Translations under genes and position numbers: made by a program | The notes under the pieces: model-generated | Told to the model about the DNA's origin: nothing | The model's input: only the letters and a program-made list of their open reading frames with translations | Database searches by the model: none | Shown: positions 37,335 to 47,100 of the stretch, piece by piece | How positions within the stretch are numbered: position 1 is the stretch's first letter | How the letters are laid out: every line of letters begins with the position of its first letter | DNA from: Bernardetia sp. MNP-M8 | GTDB lineage: Bacteria; Bacteroidota; Bacteroidia; Cytophagales; Bernardetiaceae | Assembly: GCF_037126285.1 (NCBI RefSeq) | Contig: NZ_CP147012.1 | Span: 1,054,001-1,118,000, forward strand | DNA: 64,000 bases | Reading direction: 5' to 3'

Positions 37335-39557
37335 ATGAGAAATAGAGAATACAATTATTATAAAATTTATGTACAACTCTGTATAGTAGTTTTTCTTATA
37401 TGTATTCCTGTTTTTTTTGTGAAGGCTCAAAAAAATAAGGCTAACTCTTTTCAAGATAAATCATTTGAGAAAATTTGGCTCTCAAGCCAACAAGAAAAAT
37501 TAATTATTTCTAGTTCTTCTCAAATTGCAGAAGATAAGACAGGTTTTTTATCTATTCAGCAAGCCATAAAAAGCTTAAATTTTGAAAATTCTAAGGAAGC
37601 CAAACCAAATTTTGGTTATACTTCTTCTACTTATTGGTGTAGATTTCAGATTGAAAATGCTACTAATAACTCTCAAAATCGTTGGTTAGAAATACAATAT
37701 CCTTTATTAGATTCGGTTTGGCTATACGAAGTAGATAGCGCACAAAATATTATTCAAGTGCAATTACTGGGCGACAAGATGCCTTACACCCAACGAGAAA
37801 TAAAAGATGCTGACTTAATTTTTGTGTTAAATATTAATCCTAGAAAGACAACAACCTATTATATGCGTTGCCGAACACAAGGAACAATGACTTTTCCTTT
37901 AGTTCTTTGGCAACCTCAAGCCTTTAGCGAACAGACAGCCAATGATAGATTTGGTTTTGGGATTTATTATGGAATAATTGTCGTGATGATTTTCTATAAC
38001 TTGTTTATCTTTTTCTCTTTGAGGGATAGAGCTTATCTTTATTATGTTCTGACAATTGCTTCCATTGCTCTTTTTCAACTTGCTTTTAATGGATTAGGAT
38101 TTCAATATTTGTGGTCTAATTTCTATCCTTTTAATGATATTGCTATTCCTTTTTCTATTAGTTGTTTTTCTTTTATTTCTCTTCTTTTTGCTAGACAGTT
38201 TTTGCATTTGAAGAAACTACTTCCCAAAACAGATAAACTCGTTTTAGTCTTTGTTGCACTAATTATTATCGAACTTTCTTTGACTTTTTTTCTGCCTTAT
38301 AAAGTGATGATAAAGGTAAGTTCTATTACTGGAGTTGTGGCTACTACACTTCTTTTTTATATGGGTGTGATGAGTTATAGAAGAGGTTACAAATCAGCTA
38401 TCTATTTTTTAATAGCTTGGTCATTGTTTTGGTTAGGTATTTTATGTAGTATTTTTAAAGGCTTTGGGCTTTTATCTACTAATTTTATCACTACTTATGC
38501 CATACAAATTGGTTCGGCTTTAGAAGTCATTTTATTATCTCTAGGTCTTGCAGACCGTATAAATATGCTTAAAAATCAGCTTGCTGAAAAAACAATTACC
38601 GAAAAAAATCAGAAAATAGAAAATGAAATAAGACAACGTTATTTAATAGAATCTCAAAATCAAAAATTAGAACAATTAGTAGCAGAACGAACAGTTGATT
38701 TGGAACAAAAAACGATAGAGTTGCAAAGCCAAAACCAAAAAATAACGGATAGTTTGAAATATGCAAAACGTATTCAAGATGCTATTTTACCTCCTAAAGA
38801 AGAACGAGATACTATTTTAGAAAATCATTTTGTATTTTTCAAACCAAAAGATATTGTTTCTGGAGATTTTTATTGGATTTCAGAGCATAAAAAAGAACAA
38901 AAAATAATTGTTGCTGCTGTAGATTGTACAGGACACGGTGTTCCAGGTGCATTTATGTCCATTATTGGAAATAATTTACTCAATCAAATTATAAATGAGA
39001 AAAATATATTTTATCCTTCTGATATTTTAGAAGAATTGCATAAAGGTGTTCGCACCATTTTAAAACAAGATTATGATTCTAGTTCTAACCTAAATACTTC
39101 TAGAGATGGAATGGATATAGCACTCTGTGTTATAAATAGAGAAAAACATACACTAGAATTTGCAGGCGCAAACCGTCCTTTATGGATTGTAAAGAATGGA
39201 AAATTTGAAGAAATAAAAGGAGATAGACGAGCAATTGGAGGTTGGCAAAATGAACAAAAAAGAGAATTTAAAACACATTCTATTGACTTAAATGAAGAGA
39301 TGAATGTTTATTTATCGTCTGATGGATATAGCGACCAATTTGGAGGAAACAATGAAGAAGGAAAAGAACAAACAAGTAAAAAATTCATGTCTAAAAACTT
39401 CAAAAAACTATTAGTAGATATAAACAATACAGAAAGAACATCTCAAAATCTAGAAACTCAATGTTCTACCTTAGAGCAAGTAATGGAAAAATGGAAGGGA
39501 AATGAACCTCAAATTGATGATGTTTTAGTAGTTGGTTTTGCTGTTAGTAAAGGATAA
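37335..39557 (+). CDS. 7TMR-DISM sensor with SpoIIE-type PP2C phosphatase
   Basis: A 740-residue inner-membrane sensor. The signal or first hydrophobic segment (about 12-30) is followed by an extracytoplasmic 7TMR-DISMED2 domain (about 45-190, FGYTSSTYWCRFQIENATNN), seven TM helices (about 205-410), a coiled coil (about 410-470, AERTVDLEQKTIELQSQNQK) and a SpoIIE phosphatase (about 485-740). Metal-binding motifs are VSGDFYW, AVDCTGHGVPGAFMS and SSDGYSDQFGG, with DGMDIALCVI between. It probably dephosphorylates a STAS-type anti-anti-sigma-like protein in response to an unknown external ligand. A STAS-like gene lies 1.1 kb downstream. Confidence 0.92.
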   Translation: MRNREYNYYKIYVQLCIVVFLICIPVFFVKAQKNKANSFQDKSFEKIWLSSQQEKLIISSSSQIAEDKTGFLSIQQAIKSLNFENSKEAKPNFGYTSSTYWCRFQIENATNNSQNRWLEIQYPLLDSVWLYEVDSAQNIIQVQLLGDKMPYTQREIKDADLIFVLNINPRKTTTYYMRCRTQGTMTFPLVLWQPQAFSEQTANDRFGFGIYYGIIVVMIFYNLFIFFSLRDRAYLYYVLTIASIALFQLAFNGLGFQYLWSNFYPFNDIAIPFSISCFSFISLLFARQFLHLKKLLPKTDKLVLVFVALIIIELSLTFFLPYKVMIKVSSITGVVATTLLFYMGVMSYRRGYKSAIYFLIAWSLFWLGILCSIFKGFGLLSTNFITTYAIQIGSALEVILLSLGLADRINMLKNQLAEKTITEKNQKIENEIRQRYLIESQNQKLEQLVAERTVDLEQKTIELQSQNQKITDSLKYAKRIQDAILPPKEERDTILENHFVFFKPKDIVSGDFYWISEHKKEQKIIVAAVDCTGHGVPGAFMSIIGNNLLNQIINEKNIFYPSDILEELHKGVRTILKQDYDSSSNLNTSRDGMDIALCVINREKHTLEFAGANRPLWIVKNGKFEEIKGDRRAIGGWQNEQKREFKTHSIDLNEEMNVYLSSDGYSDQFGGNNEEGKEQTSKKFMSKNFKKLLVDINNTERTSQNLETQCSTLEQVMEKWKGNEPQIDDVLVVGFAVSKG

Positions 39558-39572
39558 TCATCAAATACACAA

Positions 39573-39612
39573 AAAATCTTCCTCTTTTTTGATTGGAATG
39601 AGGAAGATTTGA
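39573..39612 (+). terminator. Terminator after the 7TMR/SpoIIE gene
   Basis: AAATCTTCCTC pairs with GAGGAAGATTT (39600-39610) around TTTTTTGATTGGAAT. A near-copy of the region occurs at 41232-41278. Confidence 0.7.
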
Positions 39613-39635
39613 TTTTATAAATATCTTTTAAAGTG
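39586..39635. repeat. Direct repeat (about 48 bp), copy 1
   Basis: TTTGATTGGAATGAGGAA, then (G/A)(A/G)TTTGATTTTAT and CTTTTAAAG, is shared with 41232-41278 in the same orientation. The two copies flank the acetyltransferase and STAS-like genes. Confidence 0.7.
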
Positions 39636-39661
39636 GAACACTATGAACAAAGTCTATATTC

Positions 39662-40342
39662 TTATAATATACTACTTGTAGAATTTTCATTTTTTTTGAT
39701 ACAAAAATAGCTAATTTTCTTTTTCATTGTCAATAGTAGTTCGTCTTGTATTTCAATGGCAGAAATTGGAGTTATAATTTTATTCTTGGCAACAGCTATA
39801 GCTTCTACAAAATTTTGTTTGTGCAAAAGATTAAAAAGAGCTGCACTTGTATTATTAAAATGACTATTTTTTCGATGACTAATATCAGCTTCCTCAATAA
39901 AATAACCCATTTGTTTTAATAAAGGAATTCTTGAAGCATCTGCTTGCATGGTAGAGCTAATGGATTGAATTTCAGAATTCAAACAGGCTTGTAAAAATAA
40001 TATTCTCATGATGGCTGTATATCCTAAGCCTCTATACTCTAAAAAAGTAGATGCTTTACCTATAGTAAAAGTAGGGAAAATAGGAAAGGAAAAAGAAGTG
40101 TTCAAGGATATATCAAAGAACTTTTCTAGTTCTGCTTTTGTAATCAGAATTTTTCCTTGCAAAGTAGAGATAATTTGCTTTTCCTCATTTTCTAATATTA
40201 GAGTAATGGATTGTTCATCACTTTCATTCCAATGCAAAAATGAAGTATCAGATATTATTGAACCAGTTGCAGTTTGATAAGCAGTAGTTCGTAGTTTTTC
40301 TACAGCAGTAATATCTTCCTGAGTTGCTATTCTTATAATCAT
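39662..40342 (-). CDS. GNAT-like N-acyltransferase
   Basis: A 226-residue protein of the GNAT fold: MIIRIATQEDITAVEKLRTT at the N-terminus, a beta-hairpin (ISTLQGKILI), FTIGKASTFLEYRGLGYTAI (the acyl-CoA binding loop, position of R/Q-x-x-G-x-G) and QMGYFIEEADISHR. The arrangement and 220-residue length resemble FeeM-like N-acyl amino acid synthases as well as plain acetyltransferases. The substrate is unknown. It is transcribed toward the SpoIIE gene and lies inside a pair of direct repeats with the STAS-like gene. Confidence 0.75.
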   Translation of the reverse strand: MIIRIATQEDITAVEKLRTTAYQTATGSIISDTSFLHWNESDEQSITLILENEEKQIISTLQGKILITKAELEKFFDISLNTSFSFPIFPTFTIGKASTFLEYRGLGYTAIMRILFLQACLNSEIQSISSTMQADASRIPLLKQMGYFIEEADISHRKNSHFNNTSAALFNLLHKQNFVEAIAVAKNKIITPISAIEIQDELLLTMKKKISYFCIKKNENSTSSIL

Positions 40343-40691
40343 TGTTTTTTTGTGAAGAGGTACATGATGTATAGAAAGTATAGCACTCTTTCAGAATGTC
40401 ATAATTTCGTATTACCCTTACAATACCTTCATTATTTTTGTAATATTTAAAATTTGTTTAGAAAAATACAAAGTTATTTCTAATGAAAAAAATAAAATCC
40501 TCTACAAAACATTTTTCACAAACGAAATTAACGAATTATTAAACTGTCTCACACTATTTAGTCATCCTTTTAGTTTTAGAGCACATTTAAAAATACAGCA
40601 AAATTTATATATGCTTGTAGTGATACGCTACAATAGATGGAAAATTTGTTGACATCTCTATTATATTACAAAATACTATTTTTAATTGAAT
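40343..40691. other. Intergenic region without a clear gene
   Basis: This 349-bp gap has a -7-like TAACTTTG (minus strand) at 40469-40476, possibly for the acetyltransferase, but no matching -33 box. I see no intact ORF or strong hairpin. Confidence 0.35.
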
Positions 40692-41093
40692 CTATTCCAT
40701 TACCCACTCTAAGGCTTGTTCTTCATCGTCAAAATATTTTTGATAGAAATTTTGAGCTATTTCTTCCTCCATAGTTTGCTTAAGAGCTACAACTTCAAAA
40801 ATTCCAGAAGGCATAACTAATGCCATTCTATCTATTATATTCATAAATTTTGGAAAGACTTCTGTATTTACCCACTCTTGCATTTTGGGAGCAATAGAAT
40901 ACTTCATGTTTACTAAATTGACTAAATCTCTTGTGGGAGTGTATGTTTCGCACATTTCTGCAAATAAGAGCATTTCCTGTTTAAAATCTTCATCACTCAT
41001 ATCTAAGGTAGCAGGTAGAGCTTTATGCATAATCAATGATTTGCTTTTATCAAATGAAATTTCGTAGTATTTGCTTGTATGAAGTGCTTTCAT
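40692..41093 (-). CDS. STAS/SpoIIAA-like protein
   Basis: A 133-residue cytoplasmic protein. It opens with strands (YYEISFDKSKSLIMHKAL), then a helix (MSDEDFKQEMLLFAEMCETY), the strand RDLVNLVNMKY, another helix (KMQEWVNTEVFPKFMNIID), RMALVMPS and a final helix with FDDEEQALEWV. This is the SpoIIAA-like/STAS_2 (SEC14-like) arrangement rather than classic phosphorylatable STAS, and the invariant Ser of anti-anti-sigma factors is not obvious. It may be a signalling partner for the SpoIIE phosphatase upstream, which is inference from position. Confidence 0.65.
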   Translation of the reverse strand: MKALHTSKYYEISFDKSKSLIMHKALPATLDMSDEDFKQEMLLFAEMCETYTPTRDLVNLVNMKYSIAPKMQEWVNTEVFPKFMNIIDRMALVMPSGIFEVVALKQTMEEEIAQNFYQKYFDDEEQALEWVME

Positions 41094-41231
41094 TTTGTTG
41101 TCTAATTTAGTAAAATTGGAATTCCATAAATATTCTTATTAATTTAAACAAACGATAATAAAATACCAAGATTATATCAATATAAATCACACTTTAATCA
41201 GTTTTTTTTATAAAAAACTCCTCACTCCTTT

Positions 41232-41278
41232 TCTTTGATTGGAATGAGGAAAGTTTGATTTTATGAATACTTTTAAAG
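41232..41278. repeat. Direct repeat (about 48 bp), copy 2
   Basis: Same orientation as 39586-39635. The hairpin is weaker here (CTCCTCACTCC / GGAATGAGGA). The rest of the gap 41094-41424 is AT-rich, with nothing else recognised. Confidence 0.65.
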
Positions 41279-41424
41279 CATGATAGTAACTGCTTAGGAT
41301 CAATTACAAATTTAATTTATTGATTACCAGTTAATTGAATGTTTTAAAATAGTAGTTTATTTAATTCTTATTTCTTATATATGTACAATGAATAAGTAAA
41401 AAATTAATCTTTACTATAATGCTC

Positions 41425-41814
41425 TTATTTCACTACTGTAGCTTCTAATTCAACAGTTAATGTTTCAAAAAGACTTTTCACTTCAAGTACAGTAGATGCT
41501 TGTTCTATTTCATGTTTGGATATCCAGTTCTGAATAATATCGAAGTTAGCAAAAAAATCTTCTGAAGAAGTTGTATAGATATTTAAGCGCACAATATTTT
41601 TACACTCATAACCAGCTTCATATATGACTTTTTCTAAGTTTTGTAAACTATGGACTATTTGGCTTTTCATATCAGCAGCACTAGAAATTCCATTATTATC
41701 TATAGCTGTTTGTCCTGCTATGTAGAGTGTGCTTTCTACATTTTTTACTTCTACAGCTTGTACATAGCTACGTTGGTTTTGCCATTGCCAAGGATTGATA
41801 GTTCTTTTTTGCAT
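41425..41814 (-). CDS. RidA/YjgF-family protein
   Basis: A 129-residue trimer-forming family member: SYVQAVEVKNVESTLYIAGQ, SQIVHSLQNLEKVIYEAGYE, NIVRLNIYTTSSEDFFANFD, and STVLEVKSLFETLTVELEAT near the end. RidA hydrolyses reactive enamine/imine intermediates using a conserved Arg. Here the position of the usual IGPYSQA/P(G)RS motifs is atypical (VLEVKSL in place of RVEVARLP), so the catalytic Arg is not assured and this may be an Rid2-7-type member. A perfect Crp-like palindrome lies 82 bp upstream (41896-41913). Confidence 0.85.
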   Translation of the reverse strand: MQKRTINPWQWQNQRSYVQAVEVKNVESTLYIAGQTAIDNNGISSAADMKSQIVHSLQNLEKVIYEAGYECKNIVRLNIYTTSSEDFFANFDIIQNWISKHEIEQASTVLEVKSLFETLTVELEATVVK

Positions 41815-41895
41815 TTTTTTTCTTGTTTTTGAGTAAATATACTCTGGATGATTAAAAATTTATAATGCAAAATTGTACTTTTGAAAAAGAAAAAA

Positions 41896-41913
41896 TTGTG
41901 ATATATATCACAA
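41896..41913. promoter_or_regulatory. Crp-like operator TGTGA-N6-TCACA
   Basis: TTGTGATATATATCACAA is an 18-bp perfect palindrome with both half-sites of the E. coli Crp consensus and the right 6-bp spacer. It lies between ridA (start 41814) and the 3' end of the Crp/Fnr gene (stop at 41932), upstream of ridA. Confidence 0.65.
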
Positions 41914-41931
41914 ATTCAAATGAAGGTTTTG

Positions 41932-42495
41932 TCAAGAAGAAATCCGACTCAGAGTTTCTCGTGAACAGCCTAAATATAAAGCAAGTTGAGCTTTTGGTAC
42001 TCTTTGAAATAATAATGGATATTTTTGAAGCAGCTTTTCATAACGCTCTTTTACACTAGTTGTTAATAATGAGAGTATGCGCTGCTGAGAAGCAATGAAT
42101 CCTTTATTTGACATCTCTATTAAAAAGGTTTTCATCTTTGGAACTTCTAGACACATTTTTTGATAATTTTTAAGGGAAAGGCACAACACAGATGTATCTT
42201 CAATAGCTTGTAAAGACATACGAGCTTTTGATTGAGTAAAATAAGCTTGAAAATCGGATTCCCACCAATCTTCCATAGCAAAAGAAACAATATGAACCTT
42301 ACCCAAATCGTCGACATAAGTAAGTTTCAAGAGTCCTGATACTATAAAATAAGCATACTTTACACTATCACCTTCTTTGATAAGAAACTGCTTTTTTTTG
42401 ATTTTTTTTTCAACAAATAATGAACAAACAAAGCTAAATTCTTCATAGGTTAGAGGTGTAATAGCATTTATGTGATTTCTTAATTCTTCCAGCAT
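41932..42495 (-). CDS. Crp/Fnr-family transcriptional regulator
   Basis: A 187-residue regulator. The cyclic-nucleotide-binding beta roll (about 10-120) has FLIKEGDSVKYAYFIVSGLL. The C-terminal helix-turn-helix covers about 150-187, and the recognition helix CSRETLSRISS (Arg179, Glu180, Arg184) keeps the R-E-x3-R contact residues of E. coli Crp. The ligand is unknown, since the RSA-type cAMP motif is not present (QAYFTQSKARMSLQ instead). No cysteines suit an Fnr-type Fe-S cluster. It is expected to bind TGTGA half-sites such as the one 19 bp past its stop. Confidence 0.9.
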   Translation of the reverse strand: MLEELRNHINAITPLTYEEFSFVCSLFVEKKIKKKQFLIKEGDSVKYAYFIVSGLLKLTYVDDLGKVHIVSFAMEDWWESDFQAYFTQSKARMSLQAIEDTSVLCLSLKNYQKMCLEVPKMKTFLIEMSNKGFIASQQRILSLLTTSVKERYEKLLQKYPLLFQRVPKAQLALYLGCSRETLSRISS

Positions 42496-42568
42496 TTAGT
42501 AATTTATTTTTATCTAAAAATAGAAAAAACTAGCTATCATATCAATGGAACAAAATGCTAAAAAATTA

Positions 42569-42767
42569 TGGCTCTTCCGACTTTTTAGCGAAACATAGTG
42601 TGTTCAACTCCCTAGAGTTGAACGAAACGCTTTCTCAGAAGCGTGATTTAAGCAATATCACGCTTCTGAGGAAGCGTTTCGTTCGTTTTTGAGAACGGTG
42701 TAACCCTCAGCGAAGCTAAAACGAACGCACACTATTTTATAATTTCGTTAAATTGTCGGAAGAGCCA
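42569..42767. mobile_element. 199-bp nested palindromic element with 13-bp terminal inverted repeats
   Basis: The ends TGGCTCTTCCGAC (42569-42581) and GTCGGAAGAGCCA (42755-42767) are perfect inverted repeats. Inside, ATAGTGTG-TTC faces GAACGCACACTAT. The core is a 28-bp stem, 42620-42647 with 42657-42684 (one G-T wobble), closed by a 9-nt loop. AACTC/GAGTT forms a further small hairpin. It is more GC-rich than its surroundings and has no ORF. It resembles a MITE. Confidence 0.8.
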
Positions 42768-43410
42768 AAATTATTTATCCATCTTTAGATGATACAGCAT
42801 TTTGATATTGATTGTATCTAACAATAGTATTTTTGAAAAAGCAGCTTTTTAGAAGTTGCTTTTTTTTGTCGAACACACCAAAAATTACAAAGGAAGGTAC
42901 AAAATCAACTAAATTTATTTTTATTTTTTGTTTTAATTATTTTTAACATATTCTATATTAACAAATTGTTAAGAACAAAGAAAACACACTAAGCGAAATA
43001 ATATTTTGAAAAAATAAATTAAACAGAATATTGCTTCCTAACAAATGAGGGGTTGCATCTTATTTTCGATGTTGTGATTTATTATGAATTCGTTTTTTGA
43101 GAGGTTTAGAACTTAACTTAAAATATTAAAACAGCAGAATTTAACACACAAAAATCAACAATATATAAAATTTTATTTTGAAATAAAGCAAATATATTTA
43201 TTATAATTTCGGGTTGCACATTTTTTAGTTAAATACTTTGTTAACAAAAACGTATTTTTGAATTGTAACTTGTATCAAAATAAGCCGTTAGCTTTGTAAC
43301 ATCAAACGAAAACAAATACAGACAGAAAAAACAAAAAAAGAAGTCTCACTAACGAAAAAATATATTATTCAAACTTATTTATTTCAAATTCTCTAAAAAC
43401 ATCCATTACT
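42768..43410. other. Long leader/intergenic region before the small secreted protein
   Basis: A terminator-like hairpin (GCAGCTTTTTAGAAGTTGC, then a T-run) sits at 42836-42868 with no gene before it on that strand. A -7-like TATTTTTG is at 43253-43260. Otherwise the 640 bp are AT-rich and featureless. Confidence 0.4.
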
Positions 43411-44001
43411 ATGAAATCATTAAATTCAATTTTCGCCATCGTTTTTGCTATTACACTTTCTTTTACATCATTTACTTCTGCTTTTGCTGATGAAGACAAT
43501 ATAACTGCAACTGTAGAGGCATTACCAAATAGCAACAAATTTATCTTGAAATTTGATAATGAAAAACAAGAAAAACTCAACATCAAGATTTATAATACAA
43601 ATTTAGAACTTGTATATTCAGAAGCTCTTGGTAAAAAAGCTCAAATTCAACGTATCTACGATATGAATGCCATTGGTGAAGGAACTTATACAGTAATTGT
43701 AGAAGGCGAAACATACAATGAAAAAAGAACTGTTGTTTTGAAAAATACTTTGAAAAATGATTTCATAGCTACATTTTCTCCAAAAGCAACCAATAATAAA
43801 GTTTTTGCATCTGTAGAGAATAACAAAGGAACTGTAAAATTAACTCTTACAGATTTAGAAGGTAATATTTTGTACGAAGAAACTATCAATGAGGAAAGCA
43901 AAGCTCGTACATTTGACCTTAAAGATTTAACTCAAGGAACTTACTTTTTGCAAATTGTTGGTCAAGACAAAACAAGCTACGAAACATATTATATTGACTA
44001 A
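43411..44001 (+). CDS. Secreted protein with two tandem CTD-like beta domains
   Basis: A 196-residue protein with a signal peptide (cleavage near TSAFAD, residue 26). The mature part holds two similar beta-sandwich halves. Each has the pattern LKFDNEKQEKLNIKIYNTNL...GEGTYTVIVEG and VKLTLTDLEGNILYEE...LTQGTYFLQIVG, as in DUF3244/T9SS-CTD-like modules, but there is no PNP motif or large cargo domain ahead of them. It may be a small periplasmic or surface protein. The terminator at 44083 and isolated position suggest a monocistronic, possibly abundant transcript. Confidence 0.75.
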   Translation: MKSLNSIFAIVFAITLSFTSFTSAFADEDNITATVEALPNSNKFILKFDNEKQEKLNIKIYNTNLELVYSEALGKKAQIQRIYDMNAIGEGTYTVIVEGETYNEKRTVVLKNTLKNDFIATFSPKATNNKVFASVENNKGTVKLTLTDLEGNILYEETINEESKARTFDLKDLTQGTYFLQIVGQDKTSYETYYID

Positions 44002-44082
44002 TTCAATCAGAAAAAATAAAGCATTGAATTACAGACTTCTACATTAGAATGTTACTGTAATTAATTATCTCTTCATGAAAAT

Positions 44083-44112
44083 AAAAAGCAACTTCTTTGA
44101 GGTTGCTTTTTT
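44083..44112 (+). terminator. Terminator after the 43411-44001 gene
   Basis: AAAGCAACTTC faces GGTTGCTTTTTT around TTTGA. It also lies 35 bp from the end of the converging propeller/SpoIIE gene. Confidence 0.75.
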
Positions 44113-44146
44113 ATGTAAAACACTTTCGTTTGATATTTTTATAAAA

Positions 44147-47100
44147 TTATATTCTAATTCCTATTAAACTAATATCATCTACTTGTGCGCTTTCTTGTTG
44201 ATGCTCTCTTAAAATATTTAATAGTTCTGTTCTTTGCTTTGTCATCATTTTTAAAGAATTATTTTCTATTATTTTACGAAGATGAAGAGAACCAATTTTT
44301 TTACGTTCTGGATTGGGTTGGTCTGCAAACCCATCAGTTGTAAGATAAATTAACGCTCCTTTTTTCAAAATAATCTCATTGTCAGTAAATGGAACAGGAT
44401 TGTTTCTAGTACGTCCTCCAATCGAACGACGATTACCCTTGATAATTTTTAATTTGGACAATGAATCTGTTTTTTCAATAAAATACAAAGGTCGTTTTGC
44501 TCCTGAAAAAGTAATTTTAAATTTTTCTTCTTCTTTATCTTCTTCTAAACAAAGAAGCCCAATGTCCATTCCATCATCATTTGAAGTTTGTTCTTGTTTC
44601 AAAACAGCACGAGTATTTTTATCTAATAATTCCAAAATTTTAGAGGGTTCTTTTACTTGTTGTGTCTGTACAATTTCATCTAAAAGAGTTTTTCCAATAA
44701 CAGACATAAATCCTCCTGGAACGCCATGTCCTGTACAGTCTATAATAGCTGCATAGATGCGTGTTTGAATGCTTCCCTCCACTTCTGTTTCTACTTTTGT
44801 AACCCAATAAAAATCTCCTGAAACCATAGAAAGTGGCTTAAAAATTACAAAATGAGCATCAAAAAGCGAGTCCATAAGCTCTTTTTCTGGAAGCATTGCC
44901 TGCTGAATAGTAAGTGCATAACGAATCGAATCTGTAATATTTCTGTTGTTAGTTTCGATGGTTTTGTAAGCTCGTGCATTATCTAAGGCAATAGACGTAT
45001 AGGCTGCCAACGAACGCAAAATAGTGAGATGCTGATTAGAATAAGCATTTTTTTGAAAACTTTGGACTGTCAGAATTCCGATAGCATGCTGTTCTACACT
45101 AAGTGGAAAATAAGCTGCTGATTTTGGCGTTTTGCCAAGTTCCATTTCTATTCCATCATTGGCATATTCGGTAGCATAATTTTTATTCTCTTTCTGAAAA
45201 TCTTGGATAACAATTTCTTTTTGCTTTTCATAACAAATTACAGAAAGGCGTTTTTTATCATTCAATGATTTGGTGTGAAATGGAAAATAGGTTTCACCTT
45301 CTACAAAAAATGGAAATTCTAAACGCTGAAATTCATCATTAAAAACACCAATTCCGAATCTATCAACAGGCATTAGTCCACTTACATTTTGATAAACTGT
45401 TTCTATCATTTGCCTCATATCCAAAGTAGACGTGATTTTTTGTCCTACCTCACTCAAAATATTTACATTATCATAAGCTACCTGAATTTCTTTTGATTGG
45501 GTTTCTAATAAAGAGTTCTGACTTTCTAATTGTTTAGTTTGGCTTTCTAGCTCCCATGTTTTTTCTGCCAGTTCATTGGTTCTTTCTTCTACTTGATACT
45601 CCAAACGACGTTTTTGTTCTTGAATTTGGTAGGTTCTAATTTTATATCCTCCTATTGTAATAACTAAAAAAAGAAAAACACTAATAGTAGTAAACCACCA
45701 TGTTCGCCAAAAAGGAGGAGTTACAATAATATTCATTTCAATTCCTGTATCGTTCCAAATCCCATCACTATTAGAACCTTTTACTTTCAGAGTATAACTT
45801 CCTGAAGCAAGATTGGTATAAGTAACAAAATTTCGATTGGTAGAATGCCATTCTTTATCAAATCCCTCTAAATAATAAGAGTATTTGGTTTTGTGAGGAG
45901 CAATAAAATCTAAAACTGAAAAATCAATTGAAAACACATTCGCATCATAAGGCAACGTAATTTCTTTAGTATAAGGAATTGTCTTTTCTAAATACGAATT
46001 TTTGTTAGAAGGAGAAATCACTTTATTAAAAAGCGAAAACTGAGTAAAAACCAGTTTGGGAACACTTGTATTATAGCTCAAACTATCAGGGTTAAAGCGA
46101 TTAAACCCATTTATCCCCCCAAAATAAATAAATCCTTGCTTTTCCTCTCCTGTAGTTTTGTCAATAATTCTTTCTTGATAAACTGAACCTGAAATAAACT
46201 CATTACTCTGCAAACCATCTGAAATATCATACGAACGAATTGTTTTAGAATAAGGGTCAAGTTCTGCTATTCCTTGGCTTGTACTTACCCAAATACGGTT
46301 TTGCAAATCACAAACTACTGAATGAATTATATTATTTGGCAAACCATCTTTTTCAGTAAAAACTGTAAAAACACCTTTTTTCACATCAAATTTATTAAGT
46401 CCATTTGCTGTTCCTATCCAAATATTGCCATCATCATCTTCTGTAATAGACAAAATTTCATCATTACTAATACTATTTGGATTTTCGATTTGATGCATAT
46501 AACGCACAAATTTCTCACTATTTGGACTGTTGTCGTATAGATTTAGTCCATCTTCTGTTCCTATCCAAAGATTCCCAATTCTGTCTTCAAAAATTACACG
46601 GACATAGTTATTGCTCAAGCTAAAATCATTATATATTTCAGTTTTGAAAAGTTGTGTTTCTCCAGAAGGCAAAAGTTTTAATAATCCTTGTTGATATAAA
46701 CCTATCCAATAGTTATTTTTTGTGTCTTGATAAATTGCTTTTATGGATAATTTGTCAGGATTATTTAGTTTTTCATTATAAATCAAAATCTGTTCAAAGG
46801 TCTCTTTTTTTTCATTGAAAATTTCCAAACCTTCTGCTGTTCCTACCCAAATTTGATTTTGCTTGTCTTGATAAACCACTGATACTTTATCACTAGCAAT
46901 CGTAGTTTCATCTTTTTCTCTATGTTGGTAAGTATTAAAAATTCGTTCTTTTTCATTTTTAGGAGTCAAGATGGTAATTCCTCCACTAGCTGTTCCTATC
47001 CAAAGATTATTGGTAGTTGTCTTAAAAATACTTGTTATTCGACTATCTGGAAGACTTTTAGATTTGTCTGCTTCTTCTCTAAAATGAGCAAATTTATTTT

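Noticed and set aside
40560-40690. Transposase remnant on the minus strand
   Set aside because: Short stretches looked protein-like, but multiple stops and no recognisable DDE or HUH motif were found.
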